DNA of 64,000 bases from positions 5,368,499 to 5,432,498 of the forward strand of contig JAQFVV010000012.1 in the NCBI GenBank assembly GCA_028023455.1. The letters run 5' to 3'. Position 1 is the stretch's first letter, and each line of letters begins with the position of its first letter. The stretch comes from Epiperipatus broadwayi (taxonomy: Eukaryota > Onychophora > Udeonychophora > Euonychophora > Peripatidae). The notes beneath the pieces are model-generated. The model did not search any database. It had not been told where the DNA came from and worked only from the letters and a program-made list of their open reading frames with translations. Of this stretch, positions 36,206-48,140 are shown in pieces. The position numbers and the translations under genes are program-made.

Positions 36206-36914
36206 GTTTATATTTATCCACAGCTGCTCATGTAACTGTAGTTAAACACTTTTATAGCTAATGGCAGTCCAATTTTTCTTATGAACTTCCAAGTAATAAA
36301 TTATTTGATTACTTTATTTTTAGTGAAAAAAACTTAATGAAGTTCCAAACTGAACCTGTATATTCTGAATGAATGGTATACAGTTATATTATAAATGGGT
36401 GCATATAATTAGCTTAATAACTCCTATATTAAGAAAAATATGTGACAAACATGATGTTAAGAAATATAAGAACAGAAGAGTATAAATATTTCTTGTTTAT
36501 TTATGCTTTGTGTATAGAGAAGTATTTTCCAGCAATATTCCACATATTCAAAAACAAAATTACATAGATGAAATTATCCAACTAATGGGCAAATGTTTCA
36601 GAGATATGATCATAAATCAATATAAAGATAATATACTATGTATTATTTTGAGTAATTGTACTCTGAAATGTCCTCTATGCTTTTTTTTTAAAAAAAAAAT
36701 TGATTTCTTTTTATAGAAAGGAGAAAAAATCAATCGATTATTTTTATAAACTATATTATAGTCGTACTAAAATTGAAATATGTATTTTTTAATTTTATAC
36801 TAATCAATTTCGAAAATAATAAAAAAATTATTGATTTAGCAATATCAGTACTTAAAAAATATATGTATATACAAGAAATATTACATACTCTGATATTAAT
36901 GATCACTTATATAA

Positions 36915-36979
36915 ATTCTGAACTTGGAGAGACCTTCATACTGCAGTGGATTGATAGTGGTTGATGATGATGATGATAT
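36915..36979 (+). mobile_element. RTE-like LINE 3' tail
   Basis: GAACTTGGAGAGACCTTCAT followed by CTGCAGTGGATTGATAGTGG and a TGATGATGATGATGA run repeats the C-terminal codons and tail of the RTE-like copy at 51520-51795 with few changes. The plus-strand frame encodes ELGETFILQWIDSG before a stop. It is a severely 5'-truncated insertion. Confidence 0.7.
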
Positions 36980-37949
36980 AAATTCATCTATTTGAAATAC
37001 AGGGTGAAGAATATATATATAATTTTTAATAAATACTTAAATATTATTAATATTTCAAAGTGATTAAAACTATATAAAGAAACTTATTTGGAAGACAGAA
37101 TTTTTTATGATTGTTTTTAAAAAAGTTAAATAAAATATGATTTTATTATATTGTATCCTTAACAAAATGTAGAAGTATTCCGAGTCTTTAATATTTAAAA
37201 CAGAATGTTTAAATATCCATAACTACAAATATTTTGTCACCATACTTTTATTATCATGTATCATTTATGATTTATCAATATGTAATTTAATTTTATTAAT
37301 CCTAAATCGTGAAAACAAATAATAACATTTTTTACTTGTTTTGTGATGATATATAATGATTAAATTTAAAAATTTAATAATTTGCATCTGATAAATATAT
37401 ATATATATGTGTAGGAGAAAATTCTATTTTAGGATAAAATTTAAATTATATTCTCTTTTTGACTTTTAGTATTCTTTTCTATATATGAGTGAAAGATCTA
37501 TTATGAAGTCAATTTTTCAGTCACTATCCTAAATACTTAAGTTAATTTTATATTATTTTGATCTTATATGTGAGAATCTTTGTGAATAATTCAATATCAT
37601 TACTTTAACTGGAATTGTAAGTGATTTTGATTTAATAATATTTAAATCCAATTTATTAATATTCATTAATTATATTTGATTATTATTATGAATGTAGACT
37701 TCATTTCTCAGATTTCTTTTTCTGAATGAAAAAGAAACAAGAATGGCAGAATACATCATAATCAATTTATCTGATGCTCATATATCCTGCACCTTATTTA
37801 CCAATAATGCATTGGTGCTAATGATTTGATAATATGCTATGTTAATAAATATGTAATTTACTTTCATATATTTATATAAGAAATGGAGTAATTATGAGGC
37901 ACCAACTATAGTAATAAGAAATGGTATGATTAGAGAAAAATAATTAGAG
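36980..37949. other. No recognised feature
   Basis: A/T-rich; nothing supportable. Confidence 0.5.
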
Positions 37950-38430
37950 TTGTGAAAAATAAATATGAAGGAAAAAGGAGTTTGGAGTTATGTAATAATA
38001 AAAAATAAAAAAAGATGTATGCTAACACTAAAGAGAGTTTATTGTAATTTGGTGCAAAGACAGGAGCTTTAGTTACTAAAAAAAGAAAGCAAAAATAGAA
38101 TGAGTTAGGATGGTAGATGTAAATATAGGGGATTTGAACTCAGACTTTCAAGCACCCACCAACTATCCACACTATCTCATACAACTGATTGTAGATGTAG
38201 TTTATGTGGAGATTGAAAAGAGAATATTGAACATTTATTTTTAGAGTGTAGGATGTTAAAAGAGATTCCAAAAAATTTTTTGGAAAATGGGAAAAGTTTA
38301 AAGATAAAGAATATGAAAGAATTTAGAGCTTTTAAGATTTTTGTTTACCTCATTATACTATAGTTGAGGAATATGAGGATATGATAGTGGCAGTAATAAA
38401 CAACTTTTATTAAAATGGAATATGAGGAAA
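37950..38430 (+). pseudogene. LINE C-terminal zinc-knuckle fragment, interrupted
   Basis: Joining 38113-38121 to the sequence after 38199 restores a plus-strand frame with GRCSLCGD, then ENIEHLFLECRMLKE. This is the CxxC...EHxxxxC zinc-knuckle arrangement near the C-terminus of many LINE reverse transcriptases. A 69-bp tRNA-like insertion with target duplication splits it. One stop (TGA) lies between the CxxC and the EH part. Upstream the frame is too decayed to align. The LINE clade is not identifiable. Confidence 0.55.
38113..38199 (-). mobile_element. 69-bp tRNA-like insertion with 9-bp TSDs
   Basis: GTAGATGTA flanks the insert (38113-38121 and 38191-38199). The insert (38122-38190) on the minus strand is TGTATGAGATAGTGTGGA, a middle part, GAGTTCAAATCCCC and TATATTT: only the tRNA-like half of the hammerhead-bearing repeats at 11.1 and 14.8 kb. 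So this half can move alone. Confidence 0.8.
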
Positions 38431-38639
38431 TAAAAATTATCCAGGGTTAAAAAAATAATAAAGTAATAAAAAGTAAGAAATAGATGAATTTCTTGTATTA
38501 TGTAAAAGTTCTGAAAGGGAGACTTAACTAACAATTTTTAGACATCAAGTCTGAGCATGGAAATTTCTGACTTTGTTTAAGAAGTTATTTTGCGTTATAT
38601 CACATTATATTATAAAACTAAGGAAAAACAATTAATTAA

Positions 38640-40160
38640 TAAGAAATAAATTAAATTTCATTATTATAGATATTATAAGAAAGAAGTGCATTAAATAAAA
38701 ATATAAAAATAATATATTTAGCAAGAGATATAATTTATTTACTAAAGAAATAAAATATATGTATTTATTGGTGACCTTATTGCCAAAAATGAATTAAATT
38801 AAAGCATGAAAGTAATGTATTTACCATTGAAAATACTTAATGAATAAATAAAATGTACATTTTTGTTAATAAATTTATGAAAAAAAATGTATTAAATAGA
38901 TGCATAAAAATAATATACATAGCAATATGAGCCTAAATATCATTCCATAAGAAATCAAATTCTAAAATGCAATCTGATTTAATGTGAGAACTGCATTAAA
39001 TAAAGTATAAATGATGTACATTTTAGAAAATAAAAACTCATCTACAACAATGACTGTGTTGAATGAAAACAATCCATTAGAAATAAATTCCAAAAAACAA
39101 TTTATTTAGGTAAAAAATAAAAAGACATACTTATAAAATTTATACAGATAAGAATATATATTTTTTCAAATATAGACAGCTGATGCTTCCCATTTCATTG
39201 TTTTCACAATACACTACTAGATTGCACTATATTCATTTTGTCATCAGACATAGCTTCACCACTTTTCTGTCAACAATTACCACCTTGTTTTCAATTATGA
39301 TATTACTGTTAAAATGTTAACAAAAAATAGTCCATAGTAGTATATAAATTAATAAAGAATTTATAAGCAGTAAAATGTGGCTGCTCTCTTTTCATTGAAT
39401 ATTACTTGTTATAAAATTTGTTTGTCAACATTTTAACAGTAATATCATAATTGAAAACAAGGTGGTAATTGTTGACAGAAAAGTGGTGAAGTTATGTCTG
39501 ATGACAAAATGAATATAGTGCAATCTAGTAGTGTATTGTGAAAACAATGAAATGGGAAGCATCAGCTGTCTATATTTGAAAAAATATATATTCTTATCTG
39601 TATAAATTTTATAAGTATGTCTTTTTATTTTTTACCTAAATAAATTGTTTTTTGGAATTAATTTCTAATGGATTGTTTTCATTCACCACTGTCATTGTTG
39701 TAGATGAGTTTTTATTTTCTAAAATGTAAATCATTTATACTTTATTTAATGCAGTTCTCGCATTAAATCAGATTGCATTTTAGAATTTGATTTCTTATGG
39801 AATGATATTTAGGCTCATTATTTGTCTAACAAATTTGGTCTCATATTTGAAATGACATTTCTTATGAATGGCTTTCATTTTTAATTAACACTTTTATTGC
39901 CATCATTTACTTTCTTACATATTATTTTTTAATAAGAAAACAAATGATATTAATTCTGTATTACTTTCTTTGAGAAATAAGTTATTTTCATGCTTTTACT
40001 ATTATTTTTTCTTAGTATAGTCATGTCTATTTTATTTCCTTGATAAATGAATTATTTTTTTGTCTTGCATAAATTATTTTTGTTGCTACATGCACTATTT
40101 TTATACTTTTATTTAATATAGTTCTTGCTGTAAATTCACTAATAATAGAAATATTTTATT
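38640..40160. repeat. Degenerate tandem array around a large palindrome
   Basis: Units of roughly 100-130 bp recur, marked by GCATTAAATAAA, ATAAAAATAATATA, TAGCAATATGAGCC and CCATAAGAAAT on the left. Inverse versions occur on the right (TTTATTTAATGCAGTTCT, TTCTTATGGAATGA, TTTATTTAATATAGTTCTTG). The array reads outward in opposite directions from a centre near 39370. Confidence 0.65.
38927..39818. repeat. Near-perfect inverted repeat, about 400-bp arms
   Basis: Left arm 38927-39324 (starts ATGAGCCTAAATATCATTCC) and right arm 39420-39818 (ends GGAATGATATTTAGGCTCAT) pair along their whole length. I noticed only a handful of mismatches, for example GACTGTGTTGAATG against CATTCACCACTGTC. The spacer is about 95 bp of unrelated sequence. 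Transcription would give a dsRNA hairpin of about 400 bp. No coding sequence inside. Confidence 0.95.
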
Positions 40161-40364
40161 TCTTAACTAGTTTTTATTTGGTCATTAGTACATACTATGT
40201 GGCTTTATAGTTAACACACAACCTAAACATCATTTATTTTTTGTTTAATTACATAATGAAAATTGTCAGAACAAATATTATTTTTTTAAAAATTGTCTCT
40301 TGAACATATGTAAAAATTCAAAATACAATGCTTTAATTTTTTTATAATATATATAAATATGTAT

Positions 40365-40370
40365 TAACTC

Positions 40371-40409
<39 letters not shown>
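40365..40409. repeat. (AT)n(GT)n microsatellite
   Basis: About nine AT units pass directly into about eleven GT units. Confidence 0.95.
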
Positions 40410-41575
40410 GAAGTTTTAATTACAGTATAGGGTCATATTTTAACAATTAATGCTTAGATAAAATACTTCTAGCTTTGAGGTCTTCATATTCACAGTTTAA
40501 TATCTGTTGTCCTAAAATAAAGTGTGCATATGTGGCAAAAATTGTCAAGTTTTCTTCTCTGATATTTTGAATGAAGAACCATGAGGTGTAAAATCCATCT
40601 TCATATAAATTATATAAGAGCAATATTGGTCCATAATCTTGGAAGGATTATCTCAGTAATAATAATGGAGTACTCAAAGTTTGACAAATTTTCCACAACT
40701 ATTTTCAGCTAAAAAAAATCTAAAAAGGAAAAAAAAATCATTTTGATCATCTAAAAGAAAATAGTATGGATGCTTATTATTTTGGTGATCAGACATCCCT
40801 TGATCTGTCAAATAAATTTGAATGAAAAATAACATTACAAACAATAAATTGCAAAAGCTTTTAACTATTGATCAAAAACAATTTGAAATTTTGAAGGAGG
40901 TGAAATCTTTTCTATAATGTCCTTGCAAGAATCTTTATGTGGATGCTTATTCTAGATAAGGATGTCAAATTTTGTGCAAATAATGTATATTTTTATTCAA
41001 TAAAAACTATACATTTATCTAATTACAGCATATTTAAATGATGTTTTCTAGGTTAATATATAAGAGCAAATGAGAATCTAAAATAGCAAACAATTATTTA
41101 AATAAGCAGCATAAATGTTTCTAATCAACATTTTCTCAGTAATGTAATTTCAATTGTAAAAAAAAAAATAAAAATACTAAATACAAACATTTAAGAAATC
41201 AAATTATGTTCACTTCTCAAAGTGATATATTGAGTTTCCCATTTTAGACATTCTATTAATATGCCAAAATATCAGTAATCAAAATTATGTAATTTAATAA
41301 TTCAACAAACCAAGGTTTTTATTTTTATAAAAGTTTAAAAAAGTTAAATGGTTTTTAGCCAAAATACTTTTCCAATTATATGTTTTTTTCAAAGAATAGA
41401 TATTTTTTATATAGAAATAACTACATGTAATTAATATTTTTAACTACTTTCATCATTGAGTTATAGTTGTTAAATGTATTTAGAAAAATACAAAAGACTT
41501 TAAAAATTTTCAAATACATTCAATTATTAATGGTTGATATATAACAGTTCAAATATTATTCTCTTATTCTTTTTC

Positions 41576-41620
41576 CTTCGTCAGGTATTGCTGGTCTGAC
41601 TAATGAGAATATTAGCATGA
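41576..41620 (-). mobile_element. SINE fragment related to the 32.5-kb pair
   Basis: GGTATTGCTGGTCTGACTAA followed by TGAGAATATTAGCATG matches the minus-oriented body block of the 32507-32692 SINE (GTGTTGCTGGCCTGACTAAT, then GACAATATTAGCATA). Only this central block survives. Confidence 0.55.
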
Positions 41621-41639
41621 AAATCACATCAATGCTCTT

Positions 41640-43731
41640 GTTCTAATAAACTAGGCCACTTTCTCAAAGCTATTTATGAATCTAGAGATCTCTTTTTCCA
41701 AGTTCTATGTTAATATTGTTATTAATCAGATCATTAATATCTAAAGAAGATAGTAATATTAATCAAAATATTATGTTCTACATTAACCTGTATCTATTAT
41801 TAATAATTGAATGTATTTGAAAAGTTTAAATAAAGTTTGACTTTTTCTCAATTATATTTAGTATTTTAAAAAAATAATACAAATAACCCACTACATAATT
41901 ACAAGTTATGACAAACTTTCAGAAAAACAACAAATATATGCAGTTATAGTAAATAATTTTTGCTCCATTGCTATGATTAATGTGAACCATTATTTTAAAT
42001 ATAAACAATTATTTATTTCAATATATGCTAACTTCTTCACCAGATATGCAGCTTTAGCAATCAAAGCAAGAAATTCTTTCATCATAATGAATAATTTAAA
42101 ATAATCACATTGAAAGTAATGTGTCATTCAAAAACCAAAATTAATTGATAGTTTATCTAAGAACTTTTATATCTGAAGTCCACAATTTCTGCTATTCAAA
42201 GTCTTTTAAAACTAATCCTAACTGAAGCAAGTAAAATTGAAAATAAACATCTTACTCTGACCAATTAAATGGTAGTTGTATCCTTTATACTTTGTTAACA
42301 AATGGAATATTTATTGACCTTCTGATCAACTGATAATTTAATACACGATTTAATCATTGGAAGTATTTATTCATTACCTGTCACCTCCATAATAATTTTC
42401 TACATTTTATATTTAAAGCTGTATTGTATTAGTGTTTATAACTTTCCCACTTAGGAAGCTTCATGTTACTCTATAACATACATAATTTTGTAGATTTACC
42501 ATTTTATTTCTTACTTTATAATAGTGTTTGTATTCGAACAGGGCGTTTTTCCCAATTATCCTAACTGCTTTTTTTTTCATTATATATAATATAAAAACTT
42601 TACTCATGCATTTTCTCTTTAATTATTAAATGTAAAATCTAAACATCTGTATGTTAAGCTTTATATCTAAGGGCTTATTGTACTAGTTGAGCACGTAAGT
42701 TCTTCTTCCAAATGATAACAAGTAATCATTTGTGACAGTTTGTAACCCATTATCGTGCTGCAATTATTAAATTTGAATAATTAGAGCTATGAAATAAATT
42801 GCAATTAGTTTTTTTTCATCATTAAGATCTATATTTTCTACAAGTATATTTGTATTTTCTTATGTATCATCGTTAATTTTATTTTTTTATATAAAATAAC
42901 ATATCTATAATAATAATAAATTAATCAATATTTTTTTAACTTAAAAAAATAATTAAAGTTTTTTTAAGTGATCAAAAACATAATTACAAATAATGTTTTA
43001 TTTTACAAATGTTTATAAACAAACTGAAAATTTTATAGAAGTGCTTTTAAAATTGCTTAATGAAAAGCTATTGAATATGTCAAAAAATAACACAATTTGG
43101 CAGGTAATCAATATGTATATATATTTTTTCTTATTTTTACAAGGTAATTAAAATATAGTAGAAGTGACAAGGATGATTTCAACCGAATTTATATCAGTAA
43201 AGAAAATATTCGCAATGTTTGACAATTGTGTAAAAGAAATCATTTTATTGGCTATCATTAAAGATCAATATTTTAAAGCACTTTTTATTAACATCTTAAT
43301 AAAAACAACATTATACAGAGGGTTTTTATTTTTAAATATAAAAATATAATTATTTACACATGTATAATAAATTTATAAAATTTTTGACATCAGACAGAAA
43401 AAAATATGGTTTTCTCATAATAATAATATATAAATATAGCTGTTAAAAATACGATTTATAAAAAAAATCAAACGTAGATTCAATTAAATTTGTCAACAAA
43501 ATAAGTACAGAAGTGGAAATGAGTACAGAAGTGGAAATGCCTTTGCAAAATAAATATTCTTATTTATTTAAAACATGTTAGAAATTATTAATTAACACAA
43601 TTAACTCTGCTATATACAATTCATCATGCAATAGAATCTCTGGAAATTATTACCACTTAATCTTGTACTTGCTTTCTGTTAACATACATATATAGATGAT
43701 TATGATTATTTATTATGTTAGTAATTATTGA
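41640..43731. other. No recognised genes; one 18-bp tandem duplication
   Basis: A/T-rich throughout. AGTACAGAAGTGGAAATG occurs twice in tandem at 43504-43539. No open frame or repeat family recognised. Confidence 0.5.
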
Positions 43732-45335
43732 TGTAATGTGATGTGATGCACTGTGTCTTCTCCTTATATGGAGTCAAGAATCTCTCAGGCACTGTGCCCA
43801 GAGAAACCTGTTAGCCACTTTATCTTCCCTTTCCATTATCCACCCTAAGTTTTCCCATAATCTGCTCCATCCCATTTCCACAACATAATCTTTGTCAACC
43901 CCATGGCCTTCATATCTAAATCCCCCTTATCTTTTTCCAAACCCAGCATATGTGTTTATATATGGCTATCAGTGCCACAAAGCAGGCAGTAGTGCTGGCA
44001 GCTACTTGGCATAAGTTTCCTGTGATGTGATGTATTGTGGCTTCTTAAACGAAGTCAAAAATATCTCAGCAATTATGCCCAGATAAACCTGTTAGCCACT
44101 TTATTTTCCATTCCCCACTCTAAATTTTCCCATATTCTGCTCCATCCCATTTCCACAACATAATCTTTGTCAACTCTATAACCTTTATATCTAAATCCCC
44201 TTTATCTTTTCCCAAACCCAGCATAAAAACCAATAATTCACTTTCTGTAACTTGCATCACTTCTTCTGGCCCCCTACTCTGAATCTTTCTGTGGTTGACA
44301 CAGGAAACAGCACCTCTTGCAGCCACATGGGGCATAAGTTGAAAGTACCAAACCAATAACCCACCTTCTGTATAATCACTTTGTTCATATTTATTCTTTC
44401 ATAACTTCATTATTTGTACCCTTTCTTCTTTCAAGCATTTACATTGAATTAACAGATGCCTAATATTTTCTATGCCTTCCTTACACAACTTGAGACTAAA
44501 TGTTTTTCCATTTATGTGTATATTCCCTTGTTTCTAAGGATACTGTTCGAGCCTTAAATAATAAACTACTTTCCTTGCTATTATCATAAATTAACTCACA
44601 CCCAATGTTCCGTTTACTTCTATATATATTTAAACTCTTTTTACTCTCCATACTAGTTCTCCATCTCTCCAACTCCCTATTCGTTATTAATACATCTATT
44701 CTTTTATCCCATTCCTTACAACTGTAACACTCAACAATCCTCCTAACACAATTATCTCACCTTTTGTACAAGTATACTGATATAAATTTTTTATCCAAAT
44801 CTTCTGCATACTACATTACCTTTCTCACCCACCTTGTTGCCTGCCCTTTACTCATAACCCAATTAAATACTATTTTGGCTATTCTTTTATTATCCATAAA
44901 CTGCAATCTACTGAACATTTTTATTTTGTTTTTTGTATCTCTCATATAAAAACTTGACCATCCCATTTCGCCTTGAATTGCCTCCTTTGCTTATCACACA
45001 TCTGCATCTAATACATGTCTTCCTACTTCCCTTTGTACTTTTTCTAAGTAATCTAATACTCCTTTATTAACACATAACACATCATTGCCATACATTAACC
45101 TTGTTACTGCAATTTCCTTCCATATAATTCTAGCTAAATCATATTTATTATATGAAAATACTATTAATTTCTTTATCAATCCCTTTTATTTTCTTTGTTT
45201 GATTTTTTTTTTTTTTTCTCCCATTCATCCAAGCAATTTTTCTGATTACTTAAGGTGATTTCCAAATAACTATATATATTCACCACACTTAACTTTATAT
45301 CTCCCAATTACACCATTTTATGTTTGTAGGTCCCC
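43732..45335 (-). pseudogene. LINE, C-terminal half with duplicated 3' end
   Basis: Minus-strand frames encode the post-palm region of a non-LTR reverse transcriptase. 44994-45179 gives IIWKEIAVTRLMYGN, then LDYLEKVQREVGRHVL (thumb-type segment). The next frame (about 44830-44990) gives AAIQGEMGWSSF, RLQFMDNKRIAKIVFNW. The TVFNLKLCKE...ENIRHLLIQCKC-like zinc-knuckle part follows at about 44440-44550, and a poorly conserved tail to 44120. The 3' 290 bp occurs twice in tandem (43732-44020 and 44024-44343), sharing CTGCTCCATCCCATTTCCAC. Frameshifts are present; the endonuclease and palm are missing. Clade not determined. Confidence 0.65.
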
Positions 45336-45519
45336 CTAGCATTAAAAACATATATTCAGATTGCAGTGTCAAAGGTTAAAACCTTTAAGTATTTACATAT
45401 ACGCCCTTGTGCTTAATAAAAATATATAATTACAATTTAAATATAATCATATAATATAACTCAATTAAATTACTTCTTTCCTTAATTTAAATATAAAAAT
45501 AATAGTGAAGGTACATTAT

Positions 45520-47050
45520 TTTGGAAAGATTATAAATTTATTTAAAAATTTTACAGCTTAGAACTGCTTTTGACCAGGTCAGTCATATTTATAGAACTAA
45601 TATAAGTCTATATAAATAGAATTTATAAATTAAATAATTTATATATACCATTTACATGATAATGCAATGCACTGCAATAAACTATGCATTTTTATATTCT
45701 TTTTTTCTAACATTGTGCTCAGTGCAAATGTCTTGATATTAAGTTGATTGAAATTGTGGTCAGACTCGATTTCATGCTCTAAAAGTATAAATTTAATATT
45801 GGGGTCTGTTTTAGCATATATATATATATATATATATTGTGTGTGTTGTTTGTGTGTGTGTGTGTGTTGTGCTAATCTTATAGCACAGTTGATACAGACT
45901 CACTATAATAAATTGTATTAAATGTTGGTTCATTACATAATAGATTAATGTTATACCCTGAATTAACTAAGTCTTTTATATTGTTTTCACTTTTATCTTT
46001 TCTGTTTGCTTCAAACTTGCAAAATCTATAATTTCTATACAAAAAAACATTTGACACCAGCTAATTTATGTGGAACTGGAGTATATGAATATGGGTGAAT
46101 TACACCATGAACATTGATTGGGTTTTATAATTGTTTTATAATTTATTTGTGTGTTTGGATGTTGAATATACATATGTAAAAACTTTATACCATTTTATGT
46201 ATCTTAGTTTTCTATAGTCCAAAATAAAGAAGATAATTGACATAACTCATCCTGTATATCAATAATTGTTTTTTCTTCAGCATAGATAAGAATATCATCT
46301 ACATAGCACATATACAAAGGCCATATTACTTTAGTGAACTTTTTTGGAATGACTACTAACTCAGGTTGATTCAGTACAATATTACAAATTATTCCACATG
46401 ATGGTAGACCCATAGGCCATTCATGTTCCACTGTACAAAATTCTCCAGTGAAATAGGCCGTAATGTCCCCATCCATCCATTTATGAGCATCAACAATAAA
46501 AAATATTTTTGTGCTTATTAAAATTTAAATTAATTAAAATGTCATGAATTGCATGATTGGATAACTGGCATGATACTGGACCATAAAGTTCCATTACATC
46601 TAATAAGATAAGTTTATTGTTAGGGTTATACATTTGTGAATTTAATATTTGTGTTCATTCAAATGAAGATTTTATAGTAAATTTTCTGAAACCAACTTGA
46701 CAATTATGGCAATTAATTTTGCTGTCTTATAAAAAAAAAAAAAGTGCCTCCAAAATCATTTAAAAGTCTAAGAGGTTGATTTTCTTTATGTACTTTTACG
46801 TTTTGAGAAAATTCTTAGAAAATAGTCACTGTTGGATAAATCATTTTATATTCAAATGTATTAATTGCTCTTGGTTTGATAGTGTTTAAATATTGAAACA
46901 TTAAATTTATCTTTTTCTTTTTTTAAAATTATATTCTTCACAATGTACATTTTAATTTTAAAATTTGATCATAAACTTTATTTTTATAATCTTCATTGCA
47001 ATCCAAAGTTCGTTGTGGGAAATTGAAAAAAATCCATATTTAGAGACAAT
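45520..47050 (-). pseudogene. Penelope-like element, minus copy
   Basis: This is the decayed reverse transcriptase plus GIY-YIG endonuclease of a Penelope-like retroelement. The open minus frame 46204-46476 contains PMGLPSCGIICNIVL (residues 21-35) and YVDDILIY (58-65), the palm motifs; the catalytic aspartates are present. The N-terminal region lies at 46740-47040, and the GIY-YIG start (NEPTFNTIYYS) at about 45880-45930. An (AT)n/(GT)n microsatellite (45815-45870) lies in the endonuclease part. It faces the plus copy head to head. Several frameshifts and stops make it inactive. Confidence 0.75.
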
Positions 47051-47469
47051 TGCAGATGTTGAATACACCTCAACGGGCGGCTGTTATAAGTAAAATTGCA
47101 CAAGTAGTACATCTTTATCCATTTAAAATTAATAATAATGAATCCATTTATCTAATAGAACAAATGCATCAAAATCATTTTTACATTATAATATTAAATA
47201 TTTAAAGAAAAATTTGTTTTATCAAACGAAGATTATAAAAATAAAGTTTATGATCAAATTAAAGAATTAAAATTTAAACATCGGAAGAATATAATTTAAA
47301 AAGAGAAAAAGATAAATTTATTGTTTCAATATTAAGACATTATCAAAATAAAGCAATTAATAAATTTGAATATAAAAGGATTTATCCAACATTGGCTATT
47401 CCCCCGAGAATTTTCACAAATGTAAAAATGCATAAAAAAATAAAGATCTTAGACTTTTAATTGATTTTG

Positions 47470-47545
47470 TAGACAGATAAGTGACCTGGGCCAACTGGTG
47501 AGTGCTGGTTCAGCACGAAATGCATCTTGAGGGTCATTTGTCTTT
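47470..47545 (+). ncRNA. Class A hammerhead (upstream), A6-to-G change
   Basis: The core is CTGGTGA (47495-47501; one change from CTGATGA). Stem II is a perfect 6-bp GTGCTG/CAGCAC around GTT; GAAA is at 47517-47520. ATGCAT is followed by C (47526) as cleavage nucleotide. Stem I is CAA/TTG plus GACC/GGTC with an internal loop, and further ACA/TGT-type pairing outside. The A6 change should inactivate it. Confidence 0.65.
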
Positions 47546-48045
47546 TATTATATCTTTATTTAAGTGAATTTAAAAAGAATAGAGAAGTTTGGAGGTGTTT
47601 ATTATATCTATACGATATTTCATATGGGAAAGAGAAAGGTTAATAACTCCGTGTTTGTAAAATAAATAAAAAATCAGATATATTAATCTTTAACTGAGTT
47701 TTAAAGTTTATATCTGTGCTAGAGATAATCTCTAGTTTCGAAAATGATTAATAATAATCATTATTGTATTTATCTGAAATGGGTGGCGTCAAAGTTGTGA
47801 GTGGAGGAAGTTTGATAGTGGTAAATAAAAATGTAACAATTTACTCTAAATAAATACTTTTCATATAATAAAGATATATATGAGAGATAGTGACCTGGGC
47901 CAACTGATGAGAGCTGGTTCAGCATGAAATGAATTTTGGAGGTCATTTATCTTTTATTATATCTTTATTTAATTGAATTTAAAAAGAATAGGGAAGTATG
48001 GAGATGTTTAGTATATTTACAATTTTTTTTTTCAGAATTATATAT
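47487..48045 (+). mobile_element. Retrozyme-like unit with two hammerheads in direct repeat
   Basis: Two class A hammerheads lie in the same orientation, each followed by the same sequence (TTATATCTTTATTTAA, then GAATTTAAAAAGAATAG, then GAAGT.TGGAG.TGTTTA). The predicted cleavage sites (after 47526 and after 47935) are 409 nt apart. There is no open frame. This matches the monomer-plus-partial-repeat layout of animal non-LTR retrozymes, and it interrupts the Penelope-like copy. The exact insertion ends are uncertain. Confidence 0.6.
47865..47965 (+). ncRNA. Class A hammerhead (downstream), intact core
   Basis: The core CTGATGA (47904-47910), GAAA (47926-47929), 2-bp stem III in ATGAAT and U at 47935 as cleavage nucleotide satisfy all invariant positions. 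Stem II is GCTG/CAGC around GTT with an A-A bulge and closing G-U. Stem I is CCAA/TTGG at the core, then AGTGACC/GGTCATT beyond a small internal loop, extended by about 15 further mostly paired positions (TAAAGATATA with TATATCTTTA). The best candidate for a self-cleaving RNA here. Confidence 0.7.
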
Positions 48046-48140
48046 CTACAAAATTAAGAGCTGAGTCATTAATTGATGAAGTTGGTTTCAGAAAATTTGC
48101 TATGTAATCTTACTTTGCATGCACGCAAATATTAAATTCA

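Noticed and set aside
39240-39500. CTGATGA in the large palindrome
   Set aside because: No GAAA at the required distance; the motif is a chance match.
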